Origin: Micrococcales bacterium 72-143
GTDB lineage: Bacteria > Actinomycetota > Actinomycetes > Actinomycetales > Microbacteriaceae
Assembly: GCA_001898835.1 (NCBI GenBank)
Contig: MKVM01000005.1
Coordinates: 434,001-498,000, forward strand
DNA length: 64,000 bases
Direction: 5' to 3'
Numbering within the stretch: position 1 is the stretch's first letter; each line of letters begins with the position of its first letter. Shown piece after piece: positions 19,526-27,347 of this stretch. The notes beneath the pieces were generated by a model. The model worked only from the letters and a program-made list of their open reading frames with translations, searched no databases and had not been told where the DNA came from. A program made the translations under genes and the position numbers.

Positions 19526-19765
19526 TCAGCGCTCGTCCTCGTCGGACTCGCGAGCCGCGGCCTCCTCGGCGTCGAGGCGGGCGGCGATGTCGGCGCGGTT
19601 GTTGACCCGACGGATGCGACGGGTCATGCTCACGAGCAGCACGATCGTCACGACGATGAGGCCGAGCGTCACGACGAACCCGACCACGCCGGGCGTCACG
19701 AGGTTCTCGTCGAAGGGGAGCGTCGGGGTGGGGGTGGGCGTCGCCGCCCAGAACAGATGCCGCAC
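19526..19765 (-). CDS. Small single-pass membrane protein
   Basis: A 79-residue protein of no recognised family. After a short Thr-Pro stretch (TPTPTPTLPFDENL) there is one membrane segment (GVVGFVVTLGLIVVTIVLLV), then a basic stop-transfer (MTRRIRRVNNR) and an acidic tail (EEAAARESDEDER). GTG 19765 has GAGAAGGG upstream. It is divergent from the DUF4307 gene. Composition and placement match small membrane proteins commonly seen beside DUF4307/greA in this group; function is unknown. Confidence 0.7.
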   Translation of the reverse strand: MRHLFWAATPTPTPTLPFDENLVTPGVVGFVVTLGLIVVTIVLLVSMTRRIRRVNNRADIAARLDAEEAAARESDEDER

Positions 19766-19825
19766 GATCGCCCTTCTCGAACCGAATAGCCTGAACGCAA
19801 GCTTAATCCGCAACCGGAGCACCCC

Positions 19826-20266
19826 ATGACCCAGAGCGACCTCGACGCGAGGTACGGCCGCACGCCCGCCCACCGGGCGCGGATGCGGGTGCTGGCGCTG
19901 CTCGCCGCCGTCGGGGTCGCGGTCGTCGTCGTCGCGTGGGTCGTCTGGGTGGGGCTGCTGAGCCCCGCCGCCTCGCTCGAGACGAAGGACGTCGGCTTCG
20001 TCCAGCTCTCCGAGTCCTCCGTCGAGGTGCGCTGGCAGCTCACCGCCCCCGCCGACGCGCCCGTCTCGTGCGCGGTGAAGGCCGTGAGCGAGAAGCACGC
20101 GGTGATCGGCTGGCTGGTCGTCGAGGTGCCCCCGGCATCCGCGACCACCCGGGTGCTGCGCGAGACGCTGCGCACGAGCGAGCCGCCCGTGGGGGGCTCG
20201 GTGTACCGGTGCTGGCTCACCGGCGACGGGGCGGCCGCGGATGCGGTTCCGGAGGATGTGTCCTAA
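19826..20266 (+). CDS. DUF4307 membrane protein
   Basis: A 146-residue protein with a short basic N-terminus (RYGRTPAHRARMR), one membrane segment (VLALLAAVGVAVVVVAWVVWVGL) and an extracytoplasmic beta-rich domain with VEVRWQLTAPADAPVSCAVKAVSE and a second Cys in SVYRCWL, possibly disulfide-bonded. DUF4307 has no known activity. Its position 71 bp upstream of greA on the same strand is typical for actinobacteria. Confidence 0.85.
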   Translation: MTQSDLDARYGRTPAHRARMRVLALLAAVGVAVVVVAWVVWVGLLSPAASLETKDVGFVQLSESSVEVRWQLTAPADAPVSCAVKAVSEKHAVIGWLVVEVPPASATTRVLRETLRTSEPPVGGSVYRCWLTGDGAAADAVPEDVS

Positions 20267-20291
20267 GCTCTTCGGAACGCATCACCCTGCA

Positions 20292-20324
20292 GAGACCGGC
20301 CGAGTGCCGGTCTCGATTGTTTGT
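20292..20324 (+). terminator. Strong hairpin with T-rich tail in the greA leader
   Basis: GAGACCGGC (20292-20300), loop CGAGT, GCCGGTCTC (20306-20314), followed by GATTGTTTGT. A 9-bp stem with a relatively T-rich tail is a good intrinsic terminator for this GC range. It ends the DUF4307 transcript, or attenuates read-through into greA, whose ATG is 14 bases beyond the tail. Confidence 0.75.
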
Positions 20325-20337
20325 GAGGAGCAATCTC

Positions 20338-20823
20338 ATGCCCGAGACCACGACGTGGCTCACCCAGGAGTCCTACGACCGCCTCAAGGCGGAGCTGGCC
20401 GAACTGGAGGGCCCCGCGCGCGTCGACATCGCCAAGAAGATCGAGGCGGCGCGCGAGGAGGGCGACCTCAAGGAGAACGGCGGATACCACGCCGCGAAGG
20501 ACGAGCAGGGCAAGATCGAGGCGCGCATCCGCCAGCTCACGGAGCTGCTGCGCAGCGCGACCGTCGGCGAGGCGCCCGCGTCGGACGGCACGGTCGCCCC
20601 CGGCACGCTCGTCACCGCGAAGATCGCGGGCGACAAGAGCGTGTTCCTGCTCGGCAACCGCGAGATCGCGGCCGACAACGAGGACCTCGACGTCTACCCG
20701 GAGTCGAGCCCCATCGGCCAGGCGATCCTCGGCCACAAGGCGGGCGACAAGCTCAGCTACACCGCGCCGAACGGGCGCGACATCCCCGTCGAGATCGTGA
20801 AGGTCGAACCCTACGCGGGCTGA
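20338..20823 (+). CDS. greA: Transcription elongation factor GreA
   Basis: Rescues backtracked RNA polymerase by stimulating transcript cleavage through the secondary channel. The 161-residue protein has the N-terminal coiled coil with the acidic tip (AREEGDLKENGGYHAAKDEQG, where the Asp/Glu pair activates cleavage) and the C-terminal FKBP-like domain (SSPIGQAILGHKAGDKLSYTAPNG). GAGGAG precedes ATG 20338. A terminator-like hairpin in the leader suggests control by read-through or attenuation. Confidence 0.96.
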   Translation: MPETTTWLTQESYDRLKAELAELEGPARVDIAKKIEAAREEGDLKENGGYHAAKDEQGKIEARIRQLTELLRSATVGEAPASDGTVAPGTLVTAKIAGDKSVFLLGNREIAADNEDLDVYPESSPIGQAILGHKAGDKLSYTAPNGRDIPVEIVKVEPYAG

Positions 20824-20836
20824 GCCCCTCCCCGGC

Positions 20837-21217
20837 TCAGGCGGATGCGGCGGGCGGCTCCGCGGCGCGCCGCTCCCGCCTGCCACGGGCGAGCTCCGTC
20901 TCGAGCGCGTCGAGCGGGTTCGCCAGCGGCGCCAGAGGGTCGACGAGCGCCGTGAGCCACGCGCGCGCGGCGTCCACGGCGTCCGGGTCGAGCGCGTAGA
21001 GCCGGCGCGTGCCCTCGGCGCGCACGGTGAGGAGTCCCGCGTCGCGGAGCACCCGCAGGTGCTGCGACACCGACGGCTGGGAGATGGTCTGCACCCGCTG
21101 GACGCCCTCGACGAGCGCGCCCGCCGGCTGCTCCCCCGCCGCGGCGAGCCGCACGAGCAGTCGCCGCACGGGGTCGCCGAGCGCCTCGAGGACCGGCTCG
21201 GCCGGGACGGCGCTCAC
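20837..21217 (-). CDS. ArsR-family transcriptional regulator
   Basis: A 126-residue winged-helix protein: EALGDPVRRLLVRLAAAGEQ, recognition helix SQPSVSQHLRVLRDAGLL and the wing VRAEGTRRLYALD. There is no metal-binding CxC in the helix, so it belongs to the non-metal group often paired with SRPBCC proteins. GTG 21217 overlaps the SRPBCC stop (GTGA). It probably binds the palindrome at 21867-21884 and represses the pair. Confidence 0.9.
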   Translation of the reverse strand: MSAVPAEPVLEALGDPVRRLLVRLAAAGEQPAGALVEGVQRVQTISQPSVSQHLRVLRDAGLLTVRAEGTRRLYALDPDAVDAARAWLTALVDPLAPLANPLDALETELARGRRERRAAEPPAASA

Positions 21218-21852
21218 GAGCCGGGTGCCGTGGTGTAGAAGGCGTAGGCGCCGTCGCCCGCCGCGCGCATGGTGTCGGCGTCCTCGCCGGCGGCGATCGC
21301 GGCATCCGTCCAGCCGTCGGCGGCGGCGCGGTAGAAGGCGCGGCCCTCGTCGGTGAACGGGAACGCCTCGGCCTCGGCACCGGTTACGGATGCGCCGCTC
21401 GCGAGATGCAGGCCGAGCCCCATGAGCGCGCCGTCCCAGCCGATGCCGACCGCGCCCGGGCCGTAGACGCCCCAGAACTCCTCGGGCACGTGCGCCTCGT
21501 GCACGAGCTCGAGCTCGGTGCCGCCCGCGGTGGGGCTGAGGGTGACCGTGAGCCAGGACGGCGCGCCCATCATCTCCCAGGTGATCGCGAAGCCGCGCGG
21601 GGCGTCGCAGCTCTCGACGGTGCCGGATGCGTTGCCCTCGAGCGCGTAGCGCCCGCCGACACGGAGCTCGCCCGTGATGGGCAGGAACCAGCGCGGGATG
21701 CGGGCGGGGTCGGTGAGCGCGTCCCACAGCTCGTCGGGCGTGGTCGCGTACTCGCGCCGCGCCACCGCGATGCGGGTGGGGGCGCCGTCGCGCTCGCCCG
21801 TGCGCAGCTCGCGCGTGACGAGTCCGGCGGTCTCGATGGGGTGGTCCAGCAT
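21214..21852 (-). CDS. SRPBCC (AHSA1-type) domain protein
   Basis: A 212-residue START-like protein with a hydrophobic cavity fold: IAVARREYATTPDELWDALTDPARIPRWFLPITGELRVGGRYAL is the usual N-terminal core, and TAGGTELELVHEAHVP a central strand. Such proteins bind hydrophobic ligands; the substrate is unknown. It is the first gene of an operon with ArsR, preceded at 15 bp by a 7-bp inverted repeat. Confidence 0.88.
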   Translation of the reverse strand: MLDHPIETAGLVTRELRTGERDGAPTRIAVARREYATTPDELWDALTDPARIPRWFLPITGELRVGGRYALEGNASGTVESCDAPRGFAITWEMMGAPSWLTVTLSPTAGGTELELVHEAHVPEEFWGVYGPGAVGIGWDGALMGLGLHLASGASVTGAEAEAFPFTDEGRAFYRAAADGWTDAAIAAGEDADTMRAAGDGAYAFYTTAPGS

Positions 21853-21866
21853 GGCGACGTCCCTTC

Positions 21867-21884
21867 TATAGGTTTTGACCTATA
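21867..21884. promoter_or_regulatory. Palindromic operator before the SRPBCC/ArsR operon
   Basis: TATAGGT and ACCTATA flank TTTG: a perfect 7-bp inverted repeat in an AT-rich island. On the minus strand TAATAT (21882-21887) is a plausible -10 that overlaps one end, so a bound repressor would block the polymerase. The size and form match ArsR-family operators. Assignment to the ArsR at 20837 is inferred from proximity. Confidence 0.8.
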
Positions 21885-21930
21885 TTAGCGACCCCACGGC
21901 TCTCCACAACCCCCGAGGGCCGAAGACGGA

Positions 21931-23199
21931 TCAATCGGGCTCGACGCGGGGACGGTAGCCCCCCTCGCGGAGGCGGCGGAGCACGAGCTCGGCGTGCTCG
22001 GCACCGCGGGTCTCCATGTGGATCTCGATCTCGACCTCGCTGATGAGCAGGCCGAAACCGTGCCGCGTGTGCAGCACCTCGACGACGTTCGCGTTCGCCT
22101 CCGCGATGAGCTCGGCGATGCGCGCGAGCTGACCCGGACGATCCGGAAGCGGGATGCTGACCTTCAGGTAGCGGTGCGAGGCGGCGAGACCGCGGCTGAT
22201 GACGCGCTCCATCACCATCGGGTCGATGTTGCCGCCCGAGAGCACGATGACGGTCGGCCCGTCGAGCACCACGCGCTCCGCGAGCACCGCCGCGACGCCC
22301 ACCGCACCGGCAGGCTCCACCACGAGCTTGGCGCGCTCGAGCAGCACGACGAGCGCGCGGGCCGTGTCGTCGTCCGGGACCGTGACCACCGTGTCGACGG
22401 TGTCGCGGATGATGGCGAAGTTGAGCTCGCCCGGCCGCCCGACCGCGATGCCGTCGGCGATCGTCGGCGTCGTGCCGATCGCGACCGGCTCGCCCCGCTC
22501 GAGCGACGGCGGGTAGGCGGCGGCGTTCTCGGCCTGCACGCCCACGACCCGGACACGACGCCCCAGCTCCGGCTCCAGCTGCGCGAGGGCCGAGGCGATG
22601 CCCGCGATGAGGCCGCCGCCGCCGATCGGCACGACGACGTTCGCGACATCGGGCACCTGCTCGAGGATCTCCAGCGCGAGCCCGCCCTGGCCCGCCACCA
22701 CATCCGGGTGGTCGAACGGCGGGATCACGACGGCGCCCGTGCGCTCCGCGAACTCCGCGGCGGCCTGCAGCGTCTCGTCGACGACGTGGCCGTGCAGCAC
22801 CACCTCCGCGCCGTAGTTGCGGGTGGCCTGCAGCTTCGGCAGGGCGACGCCGATCGGCATGAAGATGGTGGCGCGGATGCCGAGCTCGCGCGCCGCGAGC
22901 GCGACCCCCTGGGCGTGGTTGCCCGCGGACGCCGCCACGACCCCGCGCTCGCGCTCCTCGGGCGTGAGCTGCGACAGGCGGTTGTACGCCCCGCGGATCT
23001 TGTAGGAGCCGGTGCGCTGCAGGTTCTCCGCCTTGAGGTGCACGGGCGCCCCCACGACGTCGGTCAGGAAGCGCGAGTACTCCATGGGCGTGACGACCGC
23101 CACCTCGGCGGCGCGCTCCCGGGCGGTGCGGATCTCGGCGAGGGAGGGTCCGGGCAGCTCAGTCACGGATGGTGCGGCCTCTCGTCGGGGGGACGACAT
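21931..23199 (-). CDS. ilvA: Threonine ammonia-lyase (threonine dehydratase) with ACT domain
   Basis: Deaminates threonine to 2-oxobutanoate, the first step to isoleucine (or catabolic use). The 422-residue protein has the PLP lysine in RTGSYKIRGAYNRL, the phosphate-binding loop PIGGGGLIAGIASAL, and VLSGGNIDPMVMERVI. A C-terminal ACT-like regulatory domain follows (YLKVSIPLPDRPGQLARIAELIAEANANVVEVLHTR). The single short ACT domain resembles TdcB/YgkF-like forms more than E. coli IlvA. ATG 23199 overlaps the AI-2E gene by 41 bp; GTG 23166 (overlap 8 bp) is an alternative start. Confidence 0.92.
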   Translation of the reverse strand: MSSPRREAAPSVTELPGPSLAEIRTARERAAEVAVVTPMEYSRFLTDVVGAPVHLKAENLQRTGSYKIRGAYNRLSQLTPEERERGVVAASAGNHAQGVALAARELGIRATIFMPIGVALPKLQATRNYGAEVVLHGHVVDETLQAAAEFAERTGAVVIPPFDHPDVVAGQGGLALEILEQVPDVANVVVPIGGGGLIAGIASALAQLEPELGRRVRVVGVQAENAAAYPPSLERGEPVAIGTTPTIADGIAVGRPGELNFAIIRDTVDTVVTVPDDDTARALVVLLERAKLVVEPAGAVGVAAVLAERVVLDGPTVIVLSGGNIDPMVMERVISRGLAASHRYLKVSIPLPDRPGQLARIAELIAEANANVVEVLHTRHGFGLLISEVEIEIHMETRGAEHAELVLRRLREGGYRPRVEPD

Positions 23200-24349
23200 C
23201 CGCCACCGACGGATGCGGGTTGGTGCGCCACTCGCCGCGCGCGATGTAGACGATCATGGCGTTGAGGGTCGCGACGAGGGGCACGGCGAAGAGCGCCCCC
23301 GGGATGCCGGCGAGGAAGCCCCCCGCGGCGACCGCGATCACGACCGCGAGCGGGTGCACCTTGACGGCGTTACCGACGAGGAAGGGCTGCAGCACGTGGC
23401 CCTCCAGCTGCTGCACGCCGATCACGATGAGCAGCATCACGAACGCCTGCCACGGTCCCATGAAGACGAGCGCGATGAACACCGCGAGCGCCCCCGACAC
23501 GACGGCGCCGACGACGGGGATGAAGGAGCCGAGGAACACGAGGATCGCGATGGGCACGACGAGCGGGAAGCCGTCGTAGAACAGGCCCAGTATGAACGCG
23601 CCGAGCCCGATGCCGACCGCATCGATGAACGCCACGAGCACCTGCACCCGCACGAAGGTGGAGAGCGTGATCCAGCCGGCCTCGCCGCCGCCGATGAGCC
23701 CGGCGCGCGCCTTGCGCGGGAAGATCCGCACGATCCAGTGCCAGATGCCGCGGCCGTCGATGAGGATGAACAGCGTCGCGAAGAGCACCAGCAGGAAGCC
23801 GGCGAGGAAGTGGCCGACTCCCGAGCTGAGCGACAGCGCACCCGACCACAGGGAGCTGGAGTCCTCGCGGATGCCGGCGAGCAGCTGGTCCATCCAGTTC
23901 TGGATGTCGTCGGCCGAGAGGTGCAGGGGTGACGCGAGCAGCCAGTCCTTGAGCTCCTCCCACCGCGCGAGGGTCTGCTTCTCCAGGGCCGGGTACCCGC
24001 TGATGACGGTGCGCACCGTGAGCCACACGAGACCCCCGATGATCGCGAGGACGCCGACCTCGGAGACCGCGATGGCCGCCCACTTCGGCCAGCGGTGCCT
24101 CTGCAGCCACTTCGAGAACGGCACGAGGAGCGCCGCGAGCAGCATGGCGACCATGAGCGGCACGACGATGTAGCGGAGCTGGATGACGAGGAAGATGAGG
24201 AGCGCGATCACCCCGGCGATGACGAGCAGCCGCCACGACCAGGCGGCGGCGATGCGCATGCCGGGCGGCACCGCATCCGACACGCGCGCGTCGACCGCGC
24301 GGCGCACCTCCTCGTCGCGAGCGCGTTCGCTGCGGAATCCGAAGGCCAT
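23159..24349 (-). CDS. AI-2E family transporter (UPF0118)
   Basis: A 396-residue polytopic membrane protein. Family features: paired N-terminal segments (LLVIAGVIALLIFLVIQLRYIVVPLMVAMLLAALLVPF), a soluble middle helix region (EKQTLARWEELKDWL), and the conserved C-terminal block FLGSFIPVVGAVVSGALAVFIAL with VQQLEGHVLQPFLVG. Members export diverse small molecules or exchange ions; the autoinducer name is not a reliable function. Co-directional and overlapping with ilvA. Confidence 0.9.
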   Translation of the reverse strand: MAFGFRSERARDEEVRRAVDARVSDAVPPGMRIAAAWSWRLLVIAGVIALLIFLVIQLRYIVVPLMVAMLLAALLVPFSKWLQRHRWPKWAAIAVSEVGVLAIIGGLVWLTVRTVISGYPALEKQTLARWEELKDWLLASPLHLSADDIQNWMDQLLAGIREDSSSLWSGALSLSSGVGHFLAGFLLVLFATLFILIDGRGIWHWIVRIFPRKARAGLIGGGEAGWITLSTFVRVQVLVAFIDAVGIGLGAFILGLFYDGFPLVVPIAILVFLGSFIPVVGAVVSGALAVFIALVFMGPWQAFVMLLIVIGVQQLEGHVLQPFLVGNAVKVHPLAVVIAVAAGGFLAGIPGALFAVPLVATLNAMIVYIARGEWRTNPHPSVADVVPPTRGRTIRD

Positions 24350-24526
24350 TCATCAAGTCTAGGCGCGACGCATTCCGCGAGGAGCGTCACCGGCCGGTCA
24401 CCGGGACGGCGCGCGGTGTTCATCCCGCACGCGCATCCCCGTCACCCGGCGTGCCTACCGTCGCGGATGTCGCGTGACCCGTGCGACGTGCGCCCCGGCG
24501 CAGACCACCGAGAGGAAACAGCACCC

Positions 24527-25657
24527 ATGACATCCCTTCTCCGTACCCGCCACCTCACCGTCGGGATCGCCGCGGTTGCCGTGGCGGCCGTCGCGCTCAC
24601 CGGCTGCGCGAGCGACACCCCCGCGGCAGGCGGCGACGCCGACGCCGCGAAGGCGACGAGCGTCGCCGACTTCGGCACCTTCGCCGACCTCGAGGCCGCA
24701 GCTAAGGCGGAGGGCGCCCTCAACGTCATCGCCCTCCCCCGCGACTGGGCCAACTACGGCGAGATCATCGACGCCTTCAAGGCCAAGTACCCGGAGATCA
24801 CCGTCAACGAGGCGTCGCCCGACGTGTCGAGCGCGGAGGAGATCCAGGCCGCCAAGACCAACCAGGGCCTCGACACCGCACCCGACGTCTTCGACATCGG
24901 CCTCACGGTCGCCCTCCAGAACACCGACGTCTTCGCGCCCTACAAGGTGCAGGGCTGGGCCGACATCCCCGACGCCCTCAAGGAGTCGACGGGCCTGTTC
25001 GTGGGCGACTACGGCGGGTACATGTCGATCGGCTACGACTCGTCGAAGTACCCCGAGCCCGAGAAGCTCGAGGACCTGCTGGGCGCCGACTACAAGGCCG
25101 CCGTCGCCATCAACGGCGACCCGACGCAGGCGGGCGCGGCCTTCGCCGCCGTCGGCCTCGCCGACGTGCAGTCGGGCGGCGACCTCGACGACTTCCAGCC
25201 CGGCATCGACTTCTTCGAGAAGCTCAACAAGGCCGGCAACATGCTGAAGCTCGACGTCACGAGCGCGACGATCGCGAGCGGCGAGACCCCCGTCGTCTTC
25301 GACTGGGACTACCTCAACGCCACGCACGTCGCCGACAACCCCAAGTGGAAGGTGCGGGTCTTCCCCGGCACCGGCTACGCCGGCTACTACAACCAGGCCA
25401 TCAACAAGGACGCCCCGCACCCCGCGGCGGCACGCCTGTGGCAGGAGTTCCTCTACAGCGACGCGGGCCAGAACCTGTGGCTCAAGGGCGGCGCCCGCCC
25501 CGTGCGCATGGAGGCCATGACCGCGGCCGGCACGATCGACGCGGATGCGGCGGCCGCGCTGCCGGAGGCGCCCGACACCGTCGTGGTGCCGAGCGAGGCC
25601 CAGTCGACCGCCGCCGGCAAGCTGCTCGGCGAGAAGTGGGCGGCCGCGGTCCAGTGA
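24527..25657 (+). CDS. ABC transporter substrate-binding lipoprotein
   Basis: A 376-residue extracytoplasmic binding protein. Signal peptide with lipobox ALTGC (Cys near residue 25) for lipid anchoring. The mature part is of the family including PotD, iron and phosphonate binders (EGALNVIALPRDWANYGEIIDAFKAKYPEITV; PDVFDIGLTVAL; VFDWDYLNATHVADNP). The ligand is unknown. ATG 24527 follows GAGAGGAAAC. It is the first gene of a four-gene importer with stop-start overlaps throughout. Confidence 0.9.
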   Translation: MTSLLRTRHLTVGIAAVAVAAVALTGCASDTPAAGGDADAAKATSVADFGTFADLEAAAKAEGALNVIALPRDWANYGEIIDAFKAKYPEITVNEASPDVSSAEEIQAAKTNQGLDTAPDVFDIGLTVALQNTDVFAPYKVQGWADIPDALKESTGLFVGDYGGYMSIGYDSSKYPEPEKLEDLLGADYKAAVAINGDPTQAGAAFAAVGLADVQSGGDLDDFQPGIDFFEKLNKAGNMLKLDVTSATIASGETPVVFDWDYLNATHVADNPKWKVRVFPGTGYAGYYNQAINKDAPHPAAARLWQEFLYSDAGQNLWLKGGARPVRMEAMTAAGTIDADAAAALPEAPDTVVVPSEAQSTAAGKLLGEKWAAAVQ

Positions 25658-26556
25658 CGACCGTGACCCACGTCCCCGCCGGGGCGGAGCGCACCGCTCC
25701 GCCCCGGCGGGGCGTCCGCAGTTGGGCGTGGATCGGGCTCATCCCGTTCCTCGCCTACGTCGTGCTCTTCCTCGCGCTGCCGACGGTGCTGGCGCTCGCA
25801 TCCGGGCTCTTCACGCGGGACGGCTCGTTCACGCTCGACAACCTCGCCGCCCTGGGCGACCCCGTGATCCTCGGCACCTTCTGGAACTCCACCTGGCTGT
25901 CGCTGCTGACCGCGGTCGCCGGAGCGGTCGCCGGTGCGCTCGTCTGCTACGCGATGCTCGGGCTCTCCGACACCGGCGTCGTGCGCACCGCCGTGGATGC
26001 CGCGGCGGGCGTCTTCGCCCAGTTCGGCGGCGTCATGCTGGCCTTCGCGTTCATCGCGACGATCGGCCTCCAGGGGGTCGTGACGCGGCTGCTCGCCGGA
26101 ATCGGAATCGACCTCTTCGCGGACGGACCCTGGATCTACGAGCTGCCCGGCCTCATCCTGCCCTACATCTTCTTCCAGATCCCGCTCATGGTGATCACGT
26201 TCATGCCCGCCCTCACGGCGCTGAAACCGCAGTGGGCGGAGGCGAACCTCACCCTCGGCGGCACGCGCGGCACGTTCTGGACCCGCATCGGCATCCCCGT
26301 GCTCGCACCCTCGTTCCTCGCGTGCACGCTGCTGCTGTTCGCGAACGCCTTCTCGTCCTACGCGACCGCCGCCGCGCTCGCGAGCCAGGGCTCGCAGATC
26401 GTGCCGCTCCAGATCCGCACGGCGCTCACGAGCGAGACGGTGCTCGGGCGCGAGAACCTGGCCGGCGCGCTCGCGCTCGGCATGATCGTCGTCGTGGGGG
26501 TCGTGATGGCGCTCTACTCGCTCATCGAGCGCCGCGCGGCGAGGTGGCGCGGATGA
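25654..26556 (+). CDS. ABC transporter permease (first subunit)
   Basis: A 300-residue inner-membrane subunit with about six segments, and the EAA loop seen as WAEANLTLGGTRGTFWTRIGIPVLAPS. GTG 25654 overlaps the binding-protein stop. It pairs with the second permease and ATPase to form the importer. Sequence style matches spermidine/putrescine or Fe3+ type systems, but the ligand is not determined. Confidence 0.88.
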   Translation: MTTVTHVPAGAERTAPPRRGVRSWAWIGLIPFLAYVVLFLALPTVLALASGLFTRDGSFTLDNLAALGDPVILGTFWNSTWLSLLTAVAGAVAGALVCYAMLGLSDTGVVRTAVDAAAGVFAQFGGVMLAFAFIATIGLQGVVTRLLAGIGIDLFADGPWIYELPGLILPYIFFQIPLMVITFMPALTALKPQWAEANLTLGGTRGTFWTRIGIPVLAPSFLACTLLLFANAFSSYATAAALASQGSQIVPLQIRTALTSETVLGRENLAGALALGMIVVVGVVMALYSLIERRAARWRG

Positions 26557-27347
26557 ACCGCCTGGCACCTTCGCGCGCGACGCGCTGGGTCATCGCGATC
26601 CTCGTCGGCGCCTTCTTCGTGGTGCCGATGCTGTCGACGCTCCTCTACACCCTGCGGGACGGCGACGGCTTCTCGCTCGTGCACTGGACGGCCCTGCTCG
26701 ATCCCGCCAAGGCGTCGCTCTACGCGCCCATCTGGGCGGGACTCGGCAACTCCCTCGTGCTCGCCGCGGTGACCGTCGCGATCGTGCTGTTCCTGCTGGC
26801 GCCGACGATGATCCTCGTGCACCTGCGGTTCCCGCGGCTGCGCCCCGGGTTCGAGTTCCTCGTGCTGCTGCCGATCTCGATCCCCGCGATCGTGCTCGTG
26901 GTCGGCCTCGCCCCGATCTACCAGCAGCTCGGCCGGATGCTCGGCACGGGCGCCTGGACGCTCGCCTTCGCCTACGGCATCACCGTGCTGCCGTTCGCGT
27001 ACCGCGCGATCCAGGCCTCGATCGACGCCGTCGACATCCGCACCCTCACGGAGGCCGCCCGCTCGCTCGGTGCCGGATGGGGCGCGGTGCTGCTGCGAGT
27101 CATCGCGCCGAACCTGCGGAGCGGGCTGCTCGCGGCATCCCTCATCTCGGTCGCCGTGGTGCTCGGCGAGTTCACGATCGCGTCGCTGCTGAACCGCCAG
27201 GTGTTCCAGACGGCGCTCCTCGTCGTGAAGAACACCGACGGCTACGCGGCCGCCGTGTTCACCCTGCTCGCGCTGGCGTTCGCCTTCGCGCTGCTCATCG
27301 CCATCGGACTCGCGGGCCGCGCCCGCAGCGGAAAGGCCGCATCATGA
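26553..27347 (+). CDS. ABC transporter permease (second subunit)
   Basis: A 264-residue permease with six membrane segments. The cytoplasmic coupling loop reads LTEAARSLGAGWGAVLLRVIAPNLRSG, and GEFTIASLLNRQVFQTALLV follows. ATG 26553 overlaps the previous stop (ATGA), and its own stop overlaps the ATPase start. Confidence 0.88.
   Translation: MNRLAPSRATRWVIAILVGAFFVVPMLSTLLYTLRDGDGFSLVHWTALLDPAKASLYAPIWAGLGNSLVLAAVTVAIVLFLLAPTMILVHLRFPRLRPGFEFLVLLPISIPAIVLVVGLAPIYQQLGRMLGTGAWTLAFAYGITVLPFAYRAIQASIDAVDIRTLTEAARSLGAGWGAVLLRVIAPNLRSGLLAASLISVAVVLGEFTIASLLNRQVFQTALLVVKNTDGYAAAVFTLLALAFAFALLIAIGLAGRARSGKAAS

Noticed and set aside
17655-19829. Long plus-strand open frame opposite uppS and through the tandem array
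   Set aside because: It is the antisense shadow of uppS and hemolysin III in GC-rich DNA; the product is low-complexity Arg/Ala with no family features.
24350-24526. Possible riboswitch or operator in the gap before the ABC importer
   Set aside because: Only a short ACCGGCCGGT palindrome is visible; no conserved riboswitch core could be recognised.
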